The notes beneath the pieces were generated by a model. It saw only the letters and a program-made list of their open reading frames with translations, had not been told where the DNA came from and did no database searches. DNA of 64,000 bases from positions 21,036,270 through 21,100,269 of the forward strand of contig NC_057765.1 of the NCBI RefSeq assembly GCF_010389155.1, in the 5' to 3' direction. Position numbers and translations under genes: made by a program. This stretch comes from Erigeron canadensis. Its lineage: Eukaryota; Streptophyta; Magnoliopsida; Asterales; Asteraceae. Below, piece by piece: positions 11,410-21,529 of this stretch; position 1 is the stretch's first letter; the number at the start of each line of letters is the position of its first letter.

Positions 11410-12042
11410 CATTTCAGGGGGAATAGACAAAAATGTTTTTACAAGAAAAGGAAATTTTTTCTCTGAGGGGGAATTTTTGCCTCAGAAAATATTTTGTCTG
11501 AAATGGTTCAGAAACTGAAGGACTTCAGAATTTTAGAAAATGAGAAGACTCAGATTGCACTCCTTTTATCTCTCTCAGAATTTAAATAAATTACTCCTGA
11601 AGTCCATCGAAACATTTTATTGTATAATGGATACCTTTTTGCTGACGTCTATTTACCACTTGCGCCGTAAATAGAAGTTGGTGATTACTTTTGCATTAAA
11701 ATAGTTGAATACATCTTGAAAATGTGGGCTCATGGCCGTCGTTGCATTAAATGCGGACGTGTAACCAAAATTATTTCAGATTTCAAACCCGATCAAAATT
11801 ATCTTTAATAAAATATCATTATATCTATTGGGTTTGAAATTCAAAATTATTTTTTATTTATTTTCTTTGGAAATCCTTTCAAATTCCCTTGGAAAATATA
11901 AATACCCTTTTCAGAAAATATTCCTTCATTTACTTCGTTCTACATTTACTTCTAATCATTTTTCTTTCTCACATTCTCTCTTCTTCAAAATCCTCAAACC
12001 CTAAATTCTTCAAATCACTTACAGTTTTCCCTTGTAGAAATA
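11410..12042 (+). promoter_or_regulatory. Intergenic region with internal promoter for ORF3 of element B
   Basis: TATAAATA at 11897-11904 is followed by a pyrimidine-rich leader of about 110 bp containing AAACCCTAAA (about 11996-12005) and then the ORF3 ATG at 12043. Element D has the same arrangement before its ORF3. This fits an RNA polymerase II core promoter and 5' leader inside the retrotransposon. The first 400 bp of the interval show no gene. Confidence 0.6.
11412..11475 (+). other. Two polypurine-tract-like copies after pol in element B
   Basis: CAGGGGGAATAG at about 11414 and GAGGGGGAATTT at about 11465 resemble the terminal polypurine tract at 16611-16622 but lie about 5 kb before the 3' LTR, between pol and ORF3. 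They could act as extra plus-strand primers; this is inference from sequence only. Confidence 0.45.
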
Positions 12043-15000
12043 ATGGCTAAACAATCTCAAGCCAAATTGTAAGTCCCTTTGCCACCGGATCTAACAAGAT
12101 TAAGTATCTAATGTATAAGTGCGGAAAATCTTATACAAAAGCAATCAACAACAATATATCAATACGAACACTAATATGAAGAAACTGGAACCGTATATTA
12201 CTTCAGTAAATGCAATTACAAGTAAATACCAAGTTCCTAAATGCAAGAATATGAAAGAAATCGAAAGCTTGAAGATTAACCTTAAACATTAGGTTAATCT
12301 CTATTTATACTAAACATAATGGACTTAAACGGACCTATAACTAGATGGGCCTTCACCTTGACTTGACCTTGACCTCGACCTGGTCAAAGGTCGAGCTCGA
12401 CCTGGTCAACAGTCAAGGTTGACTTTATTAAACATATAATTAATATTCGACTTTACATAAACGAAAGATTCAAACTACATTTCACGAATGCTGTTGTCAC
12501 TAGGAAATGCACCAACACAAATCTCTCATAAATTTCGAATATAATCCTCCTAGTCCTGCAGTCAAGCCAGGATCTAATTGGCCCAAGGGTTTTGAACCAA
12601 AAGCCATTAGGTTCAATATGAATAATTTCAAGGTGGCTTTAAATGCCGATTCAAAAACCTTGATGGGGAGGATCAACACATTCTTGAAAGAATGTCCTCT
12701 TCATCATGCCTTGACTGCAGATCCCCAAGTAATGTATCGTAGATACTTACTTGAATTTTGGTACACTGCCGAGGTGAGCAAGGATGATAAATCCATTGCT
12801 TTCACATTAAATGACGGCACAAGGCAGTGTGTCATTTCTCTTGATGGGTTCAGAGAGGCCCTTCAATTGAATTATTGCAGACCTCCCTCTGTATATAACA
12901 AAAGACTGAAAGGTGTATATTTTCGGGAGGTTCTGTACGAGATGGATCATGATGGTATGTTGGATGAGGATGGAAACCTGAAGACCTCTGGTCACATATT
13001 TTTATCAGGTTTGAATAATTGTTGGAGGTATTTTTGGACGCAACTTGTTGAGTGCCTTGGGGGAAATTACAGTGATTTGGACCAGATTTCCCTCATTACT
13101 GTTGAATTGGGCTACTATCTGTGGAATGGGATAGCAGTTGATTTTGCAGAGATGCTTTTCTCCCAGTTGGTTTCAAAGTTGAAAGGGAAAAGGAGTCCTC
13201 ATATCTCTTTTCCAGGATTTCTGAGCTTTTGCTTCAGACAGATTCTGGGAGATGCATATTCTGAAGGGGGACCTGAGTTGTCAGCTACTGAGTTCTGCAA
13301 GGACTTGTGCAAAGCGTCTATGTCTGAGGTAGAGCCAGAACTCACATCTGCCATGCTTTAGGTATTTTCTAAAACTGACACAGCAAGACAAGCTGGCTCA
13401 GAAAGGTCACTGGGCGGGTCGCAAAATAATGCGAGACCCACCGGTGCACCTTGTGACAAATTGTTGAGCTTGGTTAAACCCAAACCAGCCTCGACCACCC
13501 AGTCACAAACTCCCCCATCCACTGACCAACCTGAGGATTTCCTAAAAGATTCCTCAGGATCCCCAAACGGCTTATTAAAACGTCGAAAATTTAAGAAGTC
13601 CTCACAGCCCAAGGACACTAGTACCGAAGCTAACCCTTCTGGCTCCTCCCAAAAGGAACCAGAAGAATCGAGTCAAAGGGACAACCCACAGGCAACCATC
13701 TCCGCAATTTCTATAGGAGGGGATGGTTAAGAAAATATAAGTGAGTCAGCCCAACTCACAGTAGAGTCTGAGTCTGCACAAGCATATACTTCACAAATCT
13801 TACACTCTATTGCAGCACGATCTGATAAAGTTTTTGGTGAGACACCACTAGAAACTGAGGATCCAAACTCTACGGCCAATGATGTTTCTCTTGCCGAAGG
13901 CCCAAGAGTTACTGAGGCAACCCCTGTGTCTGCCCTTCCTGAAACAACAATTATTGCAAGTGATGATGCATCTACTCGTGAAGTAGTTGTTGAACTTGCA
14001 TCTGGATCTGGCACCAGTGGTCAGATTCAGGGCATATCTGATCAGGATCAAGTGTATACCTCTTTCTGGGATGAAGATGAGCCACCTCAGGGGAATCTTG
14101 ATTCCCTTGCTGACTTTGAGTTTGACGAGGATCTATTTGAGAACAACCAGTCGTCTGGTTCTGAGCCAACCTTCAACCTCCCAAACATCCAACAACCTCT
14201 CCCATAAAATCCAAATGTTTTGATTGAACAACCTTATGTCCGCCCACCAATATCACATGAACACCCTCTCTTTCCAGAAGGCTCAACACCTGCATTCATA
14301 ACTTCACCAACCTTTCAACCACAATTACAACATCTTCACCACCAAATTCAACAAGTCCCAAATCCCATCAATTATGATGAAGAAGTTGAGAAGGACCTGG
14401 ATTCTGTAATAGAATCTGAGGGTCCAACTGAAATGCAGATTGATGATGTTCTGCAAGGGCTTGGGAATATTCAGTTTGTTGCTTCTGCTTCTGCACAACC
14501 ACCCCCTCCTTTGAGTGTTGAAGCATAGTTAGAGAAACAAAATGCCAAAGTCCAAAGCCTACTTCTCAAGGTTGAGGACTTAACAAAATCTCTAACTGCC
14601 AATACTAGCTCCATTGCTGATATGAAAGGTGCTCAGATCTTCCTTGGAACTGAGTTGACCAAAGTTGCTGGAAATGAGGGGCTAGTAAGTGGGAAGCTTA
14701 ATGAGCTTCTGATGGCTTGTAACAAGATCAACTCAGCCATCAGAGAGGCCTTCCATCTGACCAAGAGGGATGTTCAGACCACAGTTGTTGCAAAATCTGA
14801 CATCCTCTGTGAAGTAATGAAAAATGAAGTCCTGGAAATTGCAAAGGAGGTGAATGAGTTGGTAAAGAAGCCTGGGGTTGAAAATGTAATGGAAAGGGTG
14901 CAATCGGAGTTGTCTGATAATCTTGTAACAAAATTAACAACTGCCATTGTAGCCCAGGTTGAAGAAAAGGTTAAGGAGATGGTTACTGACTTGGCAACAA

Positions 15001-16508
15001 AGGAAAATGCAAGGATGGATAAAATTGTTGAAGAAATTAAGGAGTCTGTATCCATCCTTGACAAATCTGTCAAGGATCAGTCTCAGAAATTGGATGAAGT
15101 TCTGATGCTGCTCAGAAGGGAGCCTGCAGCTGTTGTTCCTCCACCCCCATCATTCACTGCAGAAGATAGACAAATGCTGAAAGAAGTCTATGAGCAAGAG
15201 AAGCTAAACCTTAATTCTTCCTTCAGATTGAGGGCTCAGTTTTCTACAATGAGTAAAGGGATTTCTGACAACATAACACAACAAAGTTGGGAACCTCTGC
15301 AGAATATGCAAAAGGCAATTGAATTGTATGCTACAATGCTTGCAGAGATTCCCAAAGGGGGAAGTGGTGACGTGCCAATTGGTTTGATTGCCAGTTCACA
15401 AGAATTAATTGAGGCAACCAAGAGGCAGTCTGAAGCTGAGGGGGAACTTCAGAAAAAGAAGGAGGCTGAGATTGCCAAGGCAAAGGGCAAGGCTCAAATG
15501 ATGGAAGAACCCAAGTCCAAGGGAAAGGGCTCGGACTTGTGGTTTGAAGAAATGTTGATGAGCAAGGTTTTCTTCTGACTGATCCTACTGCAGATGAAAA
15601 CAAGTTGAAAACCTTGCAGAAACAAGTGTCTAATCAGTTCATTGCCTTCAGAGAAAACAAGCTAAGAGAAAGAGAACAACATCAGAGGATGGGGACTCTT
15701 GATCAGATTGATGCTGCAGCTCTTGGTCATTCATTGGAAAGATATCAGAAAATAAAGGAAGATGCAAGAGTGCAGAAGGCTTTGGCTGAAATGACTGAGT
15801 ATGAATATGGGGTAAATTACTCGCCTTTGGAACAAAAGTTGGATCATCTCACCTTTTCAAATGTCTGTGGAAGACTTGGTGAAGAATAGAAAGGCTGAAA
15901 TGGAGAACAAAAAGAAAAACATTCTGGCTGATGTTCTGAAGGTGGAGAAAATTCTGACAAGACCCCCAGTAAAGCCCAAAGTAACTGGACCTAGAACAAC
16001 AAGGAAAAGTTCTCGTGATGCAGATCTTTCAACCTTTGTACCACTTCCTGAAGATGCTGCTGCAGCCTAAAAGAAGGCAGAAATGGCTTAGTATGAGTAT
16101 TATCTGAAGCATCGTTCCAATCCTGCCAAAATTATTGATGTAGAAATTAAAAAGGAGGATGGTCTAAGGCTTTTTGATATGGTGGTTTCATGGGAAGGAA
16201 GGGCACCGCCATCAGAATACACACGGGTCTCAGTGCATGAATTCGGGATTACTGAACATAAGGAAATGATCCCGATTCTGAGGGCGAAGCCGAAGTCTCA
16301 TTTAATTGGTGCATTCTTAAATAAGATCTAGCAGAAGTTACAAGCCAAGAATGAGATGGAAGCTAGGTTGATTGGGAAGCAGGATTCCCCTCTGAAGAGG
16401 AAAGCTGCTGATGCACCTGAAAATTTATATGTTGCAAGTCATTCACAACAAGTAGATGATAGGTTTAAGTTAGAATCTACACAAGTTAAAATTCTAAGAC
16501 ATCAATGA
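12043..16508 (+). pseudogene. Element B ORF3 (large extra 3' gene), degenerate
   Basis: Starts at ATG 12043; after eight codons it is split by a solo LTR (12068-12517) and resumes at 12523. The N-terminal domain (to about 13360) contains LMGRINTFLKECPLH, LEFWYTA and a conserved WRYFWTQLVECLGG segment, and aligns with D ORF3 and the minus-strand copy at 28049-29126. Then come a Pro/Ser-rich linker, an acidic region (13930-14500), a long coiled coil (about 14620-15580) and a C-terminal block near 16100-16290 with VHEFGITEHKEM that matches the end of D ORF3. Stops and frame changes occur near 13360, 13730, 14205, 14528, 15578, 15889, 16070 and 16089. No signal peptide or membrane segment stands out, so an envelope role is not supported. 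Function unknown. Confidence 0.72.
12068..12517 (-). mobile_element. Solo LTR nested in ORF3 of element B
   Basis: 450 bp with TG...CA ends and an exact 5-bp target duplication CAAAT at 12063-12067 and 12518-12522. On the minus strand it starts TGTTGGTGCATTTCC, has a TATA-like TATAAATAGAG (about 12298-12308) and ends GACTTACA. That orientation and the lack of internal sequence fit a solo LTR left by LTR-LTR recombination. A dense run of TTGAC/GGTCA words lies at 12357-12424. Confidence 0.85.
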
Positions 16509-16610
16509 TCTATAAGATGTCCTTGAAATTTTTTTCATATAACTTAAAACCAAAACTTGCTTTTTAGACTTAGATAGAAGTCTAAAAATGCATGTAATAT
16601 TTCAGAACAA

Positions 16611-16622
16611 ATAGAGGGAATT
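16611..16622 (+). other. Polypurine tract of element B
   Basis: AAATAGAGGGAATT lies immediately before the 3' LTR start TGTAAGG and is the plus-strand primer site. Positions agree with the equivalent tract of element D. Confidence 0.75.
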
Positions 16623-17566
16623 TGTAAGGTCAAAAATCGACCAAGTATAATTTGTTCAGAAATATTGAAGCTCTGAAGAAATACTTGTACAGAAATTCTG
16701 AGACATCCCTCAGAATTAGTTCTTCTGAAGCCTCACCTCAGATCAAGATCATCATATCTGAAGACGTTCAGACTGAAGTCAAAGACTGAAGACTGAAAAA
16801 GAAGATCATCTCAGAAGCAGAGCTCAGAGAGGATCTTACCATGATTGAAGATCTGAAGGCTCTAAGTGAAAAAGTATTTACAACACTTTTTCACTGATTA
16901 CGAGGAAAGTCTTTTTGCAGCCTTTAACTACCTTTACCCGGTTAATAACCTTAAACCTGGGATCGGGATAGTTTTAGCAAAAGGTTGGGAATAAAGTCAC
17001 ATCAAAGAAACTTACATACTTTACCTTAAACAAGCATGTTATGAATTTGTCCTACAAATCCATAAATGCATCCAACCATATTTGTACGGCATATTGCCAT
17101 GTCATCTAGACATGTTTGCCTATAAATATAAGACTTCTCACACTTGCTAAAATGCTTGGAACTTTGGCAATTGCAACGTGTGATATTACTCTAAGTATTC
17201 TTACGAGTAATTCCTTGTCGCATAGATCATTTGTATTTCTAAGGTTGTTTAGATATTTTCACAAGTGTGATTATCTTTATTCTGCAACAACTCTTATATT
17301 TTGTTTATAGAAATAAATAAAATACATTGAAAAATACATCTCGACTCATTGCCATAATACTTGAATATAATTAGTATTTATATAGTTTCAAGCACTTGTT
17401 CTTTATTGTTCATATCCATATCTGGATCGTGGTTCATAACTAGTCTTTATCTAGATTCGAACCACTTGCCAGTCGGGTTACTTGACATACTTGTGTTTAT
17501 TGTTAACCTATTTTATATCTTGTTATATCTTGTTCTCGTTGTACATCTTGTGTAGGTGGACTCACA
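16623..17566 (+). repeat. 3' LTR of element B
   Basis: 944 bp, matching 4686-5584 with many substitutions and length differences. It starts TGTAAGG rather than TGTTAGG and ends CTCACA. Small open frames inside it are LTR sequence, not genes. Confidence 0.93.
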
Positions 17567-17959
17567 ATATAAATGTAATTGTTGCATTATATTTATGATA
17601 TAGTATTATTTATTTTAATTTCATTTATGTATTTATACTATTATATTATGTCTTGACTTATGAATTTATGTTCTTTATCTATGTATATGTGAATTGTTTC
17701 AATTGCAGATAAGCTTCAAAAGATAGGTGTAGATGCAGATTCATTGTGACAATCGCAACATAGATTTGATTATCGTTTATGTTTTAGAAACTATGTTTGT
17801 AATCATTTAACTAAGAACTTGTGTTGATATTTAATGATTACAGTTGAACTTCAATATTATATCTGTTTATGTTTTGTATTGTGTTTGTGTGTTATATATT
17901 GTTTTGCAGGTACAAGAACATAGAATCAAGGTTTATAAGTGTCGTAGAACACTTGAACG
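17567..17959 (+). other. 3' region of element A copy 1, right of element B
   Basis: Non-coding AT-rich continuation of element A after element B. It contains two acceptor-like sites, AATTGCAG near 17709 and TTTTGCAG near 17909, each after a T-rich run. No open frame of note. Confidence 0.5.
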
Positions 17960-18406
17960 ATGATTGGATGTTATGTACGAGCCAAATGAAGCTAAACAAA
18001 GAGCCAAAGGGTCGTCATTAGTATGAAGGAACAACCTCGTGCTGACGTCAGCACGAGGCAAGTCAATTGGTTTATTGTTTCGGGCCTAATCTTCGATTAA
18101 GGCCTAAGCCAACACAATCCAATACATAACTAGTATAAATACAAGACCTAATCTACGGAATTAAGTTAATCGTTTGAATCGTTTGGTAAATCTTAGAAGA
18201 TATTCACGAGATTACGAATTAAGGTTAATTGTTCCTTCGTGTGATCTCCTACACGAACCACAAGCCTTGTGCATCTCTTTGGGTTGGTTAATTGCTCATT
18301 AATCGACGGAAGGCAATAGCAATCTAGTTATCTCAAGAGGATTCTACACTCTTGACATAACGAATCACGTCTTATTACGATCCACGCAACAATAACGTAC
18401 CTTATA
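17960..18406 (+). repeat. Shared LTR of element A (left edge approximate)
   Basis: The sequence directly before the primer binding site at 18409 must be the end of a 5' LTR. It has TATAAATAC near 18133 as promoter candidate and ends CTTATA. The same block directly follows ORFx copy 1, so it also serves as the 3' LTR of copy 1. No second LTR copy is in the window, so its left boundary (somewhere in 17900-18030) is a guess. Confidence 0.6.
18035..18058. promoter_or_regulatory. 24-bp perfect palindrome centred on TGACGTCA
   Basis: CCTCGTGCTGAC followed directly by its reverse complement. The centre TGACGTCA is a classic bZIP binding core. It lies about 100 bp before the LTR TATA box. Related copies occur at 26886 and, imperfectly, at 1075 and 27540. 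Confidence 0.7.
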
Positions 18407-18408
18407 AG

Positions 18409-18420
18409 TGGTATCAGAAC
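18409..18420 (+). other. Primer binding site of element A
   Basis: TGGTATCAGAAC, one base different from the initiator tRNA-Met complement seen in B, D and E. Confidence 0.85.
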
Positions 18421-18516
18421 CCTAAGGTTGATTACCAGAAGGTTTAAGATCGTTTGATTGGCTATTGATTGCAAATTCGTTCGAAATTCGTGTTATTTAC
18501 CATTTTCGTGATCTTT

Positions 18517-18745
18517 TTCGTGTCACTTCATGCTTACGTCAGCACGAGGTGTACTTCGTGTTCGTGCTTACGTCATCCAATGATTTCGTGCCACGTCAAC
18601 ACAAACTACCATTCGTGACTTAGGTCGTGACGCGTGTACTTCGTGCTTCACTTCGTGTGACGTGTACTTCGTGTAAGTCATACAGCTTCGTGCTACGTGA
18701 CTTTGTTTGACTTCATGCCACGTGTACTTCGTGCCACACGGACTA
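18517..18745 (+). repeat. ACGT/TTCGTG-rich array in the leader of element A
   Basis: Between primer site and gag, TGTACTTCGTG occurs four times (18551, 18637, 18665, 18725), interspersed with ACGTCA, CACGTC and CACGTG words. These are ACGT-core sites of the type bound by plant bZIP and bHLH factors. The array is non-coding. Confidence 0.75.
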
Positions 18746-18783
18746 AGTGTTATTTCGTTTGATTTGATTTCAAAAGATTTGAA

Positions 18784-21506
18784 ATGACTACTATTCCAGC
18801 TGCTACAAATTCACCAAATGCCCTACTTATTAGCCAGATGATCATGCACGATCATGAGGTTGGTCGTGGAAACACAACTCCAAAGTTGTTCCGTATGGAA
18901 AACTATTGGATGTGGAAGTGACGTTTTGAAGACTACATTCGTCTCACTGACATGGACATGTGGCTTATGATAACTCAAGGTTTTGATTGGCCTTCGTATG
19001 AGAAGAATGGAGTGATCGGTAGGTATACTTATGCTGATATGCCGATTGAAGAATGAAAAAGGTATGCAATTGAGGGAAAGGCCTTGTCCACTCTTACTAT
19101 GGGCTTACGTCAAGATAGTGTACACTTGTTCAAAAAATACACTACTTCAAAGGATTTATGGGACGCTCTTGAAAGATATTATGAGGGCGATGTAACCTTG
19201 AAGAAGAATCGTATCAAACTTCTGAAGCGCCAGTATGAAGCTTTCAATAGACTGAAAGGAGAATCTCTTAACAAGATTATTATTCTATTCAGTCATTTGA
19301 CTACTGAGTTGTCATATTTTGAGGTTGTTTATCCTCAAACTGAGCTAGTCGATAAGTTTATGGACTCACTGCCTAAGACATGGACTGATTATGTTCATCA
19401 ACTTCAAGATGATAAGGAATACAGTACATGGGACTTTGAAAAGGTAGTTTCCAAGCTGAAGAACAGAGACATGAAGAGAAGAATTAAAGATACTCACTCG
19501 GATTTCACTCAAGATCCATCATTGTATCATGCTAAGTCTGTTCATTTAGCAAGTTCTAGCTCGGGGAACAATGCATTTCTAAGTGGTACAGAAGCTACAC
19601 CAATAGTAGATGCTGAAGGTATTGCTGGATATGTTGCTTATGACAATGCACATACGAATGTCAAGAGCAATGTACAATCTTTTCACTCTATGCCAATGAG
19701 TATGAGTTCTGCAGAAGGTAGAATAAGTGTATACTTAGCCTTTTGTAATGCTCATGAAGCGTTTATCGGAGGAAAGATTATTGATCCTGCAGTAATTGAT
19801 GAGGATTACAATCAGATAGATTCTGATGATTTGGAAGAAATGGATCTACAATGGCTGCTAGCTATGCTCACTATTAAGGTCAGAAGATTCACTCAGAGAA
19901 CTGGGAGACTTATAGGTAATGGCACTAAAGGCTTTGACAAATCCAAGGTGAAATGTTATAACTGCGATGGATTTGGTCGCTTTGCAAAAGAGTGTCAACG
20001 ACCTAAAAGGATTGATAATACCGTTGCTGGTAGTCAAAATTACAATCAAGGCGGTATTACTTCAAGTAATCAGAAAACTCAAGCAATGACTACATATCCT
20101 GCTACTCCACAACAGCCAGTTTTGTCACCATTTTCCGAGTCAAAGGCCGTTGTTGTTCAGAAACCGGATGGTACTTATCAAAGGGATACACAATCTGATG
20201 AGTCATTGAGTCCTGCTGATGACATTTCTATGAAGAGCATTGAAGAACAAATGAAGAACTTCGTGATACCTGAAGGTATGACAACTGAAGACTTTGTTGC
20301 ATACATGGCAGATTACAAGGCTGCAGATCAGATGGTATCTTGTTCTTTGTTTTCTATAGTTGACATTTGTAAAATGGTGTCAGATTTGAAACTTGAGGTA
20401 TTAAAATTAAAAGAAAATTTAACTAGTTTATCTACTGAAAATGTTATTCTTAAGAAGGAAAGTAACGTGACTGAAGATTCTGATTTACTTCGACAAAGAG
20501 ATCACCAACAAACGAAATTAGATTTTAATCCATATGAAGTAGTATAATACACATTGAAAGACTGTGATACAGTTTTCTATGATAAAGAAGTATCTATAGA
20601 TAGGATTGAACCTAAATAAAAATTGATAAAGTTTGGTATGTGGAAAATAAAGAAGAATGGTTAGCTGAACAAATTCTATATAAGGATAGTGTACACTTAG
20701 CTCCTTTTAAACCAGCAAGAACTATGGAAGAAGCAATACAGACGCTTGATACCATAAATGAAATGAAGGAGTATGGTATACCAATCCCTGAAATAGAATA
20801 TGGTCAATCTAGAAAACAACAAGGGAAGAAGTGTTATACTTGTCGTGAGAAAGGTCATATAGCTATTGAATGTCCAAATAGGAAGGTCAAGAATCCTAAG
20901 AATGACAGTCAAGTCAAGTCAAAGGATGTTGGTGATATTCCTAATACTAAAGGGAAGGGTAAATTAGTTGAACAAGTAGCTTCACCACAATTTATGAGTG
21001 CATATAAAAGAGATTATTATGAGGGGTATGCAAAAAGACATTCTGATAATAAAGATGCACAGAATTATGTTAAGTTACTTAAAAATGTGTCATATGGTGA
21101 GTCTACTGTTACAGATCAAAGGATTAATTTCAATAGATCTAAGACTCCAAAACGACAGGGACCTTCACAGAATACTACTTCTAGTAGTGTAAGTCCGAGT
21201 CGTTCTTGTACACCTCAAAGGAGTTATTCACCTAGGAAGATGGCTCAACAAAATCGATCTCCTCCTCCTAGAATTAATAGTTCATCTAAATTCTATGATC
21301 GATTAGGGAGTCAACCTAGATTTGGTACTCACTCACCAAGGAATTCACCTCCTAAGACTCGTTTCACTTCACCTAAGAAACAGTCAATGACACCATCTTC
21401 ATCCAAGGCTCCTTTACAGAGCGATGGGTATTGGACCGAATTCATCATTAGAGATGAATTCGGAAAACCTAAACCTCAAAAGGTTTGGGTTCCCTTCAGA
21501 AACTAA
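18784..21506 (+). pseudogene. Element A gag, degenerate, with two zinc knuckles
   Basis: ATG at 18784 starts the gag frame; TGA stops at 18919 and 19054 replace expected tryptophan codons, and the same frame is then open to 20547. A first knuckle near 19950 reads CYNCDGFGRFAKEC, with arginine where the histidine should be. After a stop and a frame change near 20600 a second open stretch (20640-21506) holds an intact CCHC knuckle CYTCREKGHIAIEC (about 20830) and a Ser/Pro/Arg-rich tail. It ends WVPFRN just before an acceptor-like TGTGCAG and the protease. Gag would bind RNA and form particles; this copy is inactive. Confidence 0.85.
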
Positions 21507-21529
21507 CCATCTTATTGTTTGATGTGCAG

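Larger units (their letters stand above)
4686..17566 (+). mobile_element. Element B: complete, decayed Ty1/copia (Sirevirus-like) retrotransposon
   Basis: About 12.9 kb bounded by LTRs that begin TGTTAGGTC or TGTAAGGTC and end CTCACA, with order LTR, primer site, gag, pol (protease-integrase-RT-RNase H), extra ORF3, polypurine tract, LTR. That gene order is the Ty1/copia type. The flanking 5 bp, ATATT at 4681-4685 and ATATA at 17567-17571, are consistent with a target duplication carrying one change. It is inserted in the 3' part of element A copy 1. Both LTRs and all genes carry many mutations, so it is an old insertion. A 450-bp solo LTR is nested in its ORF3. Confidence 0.93.
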
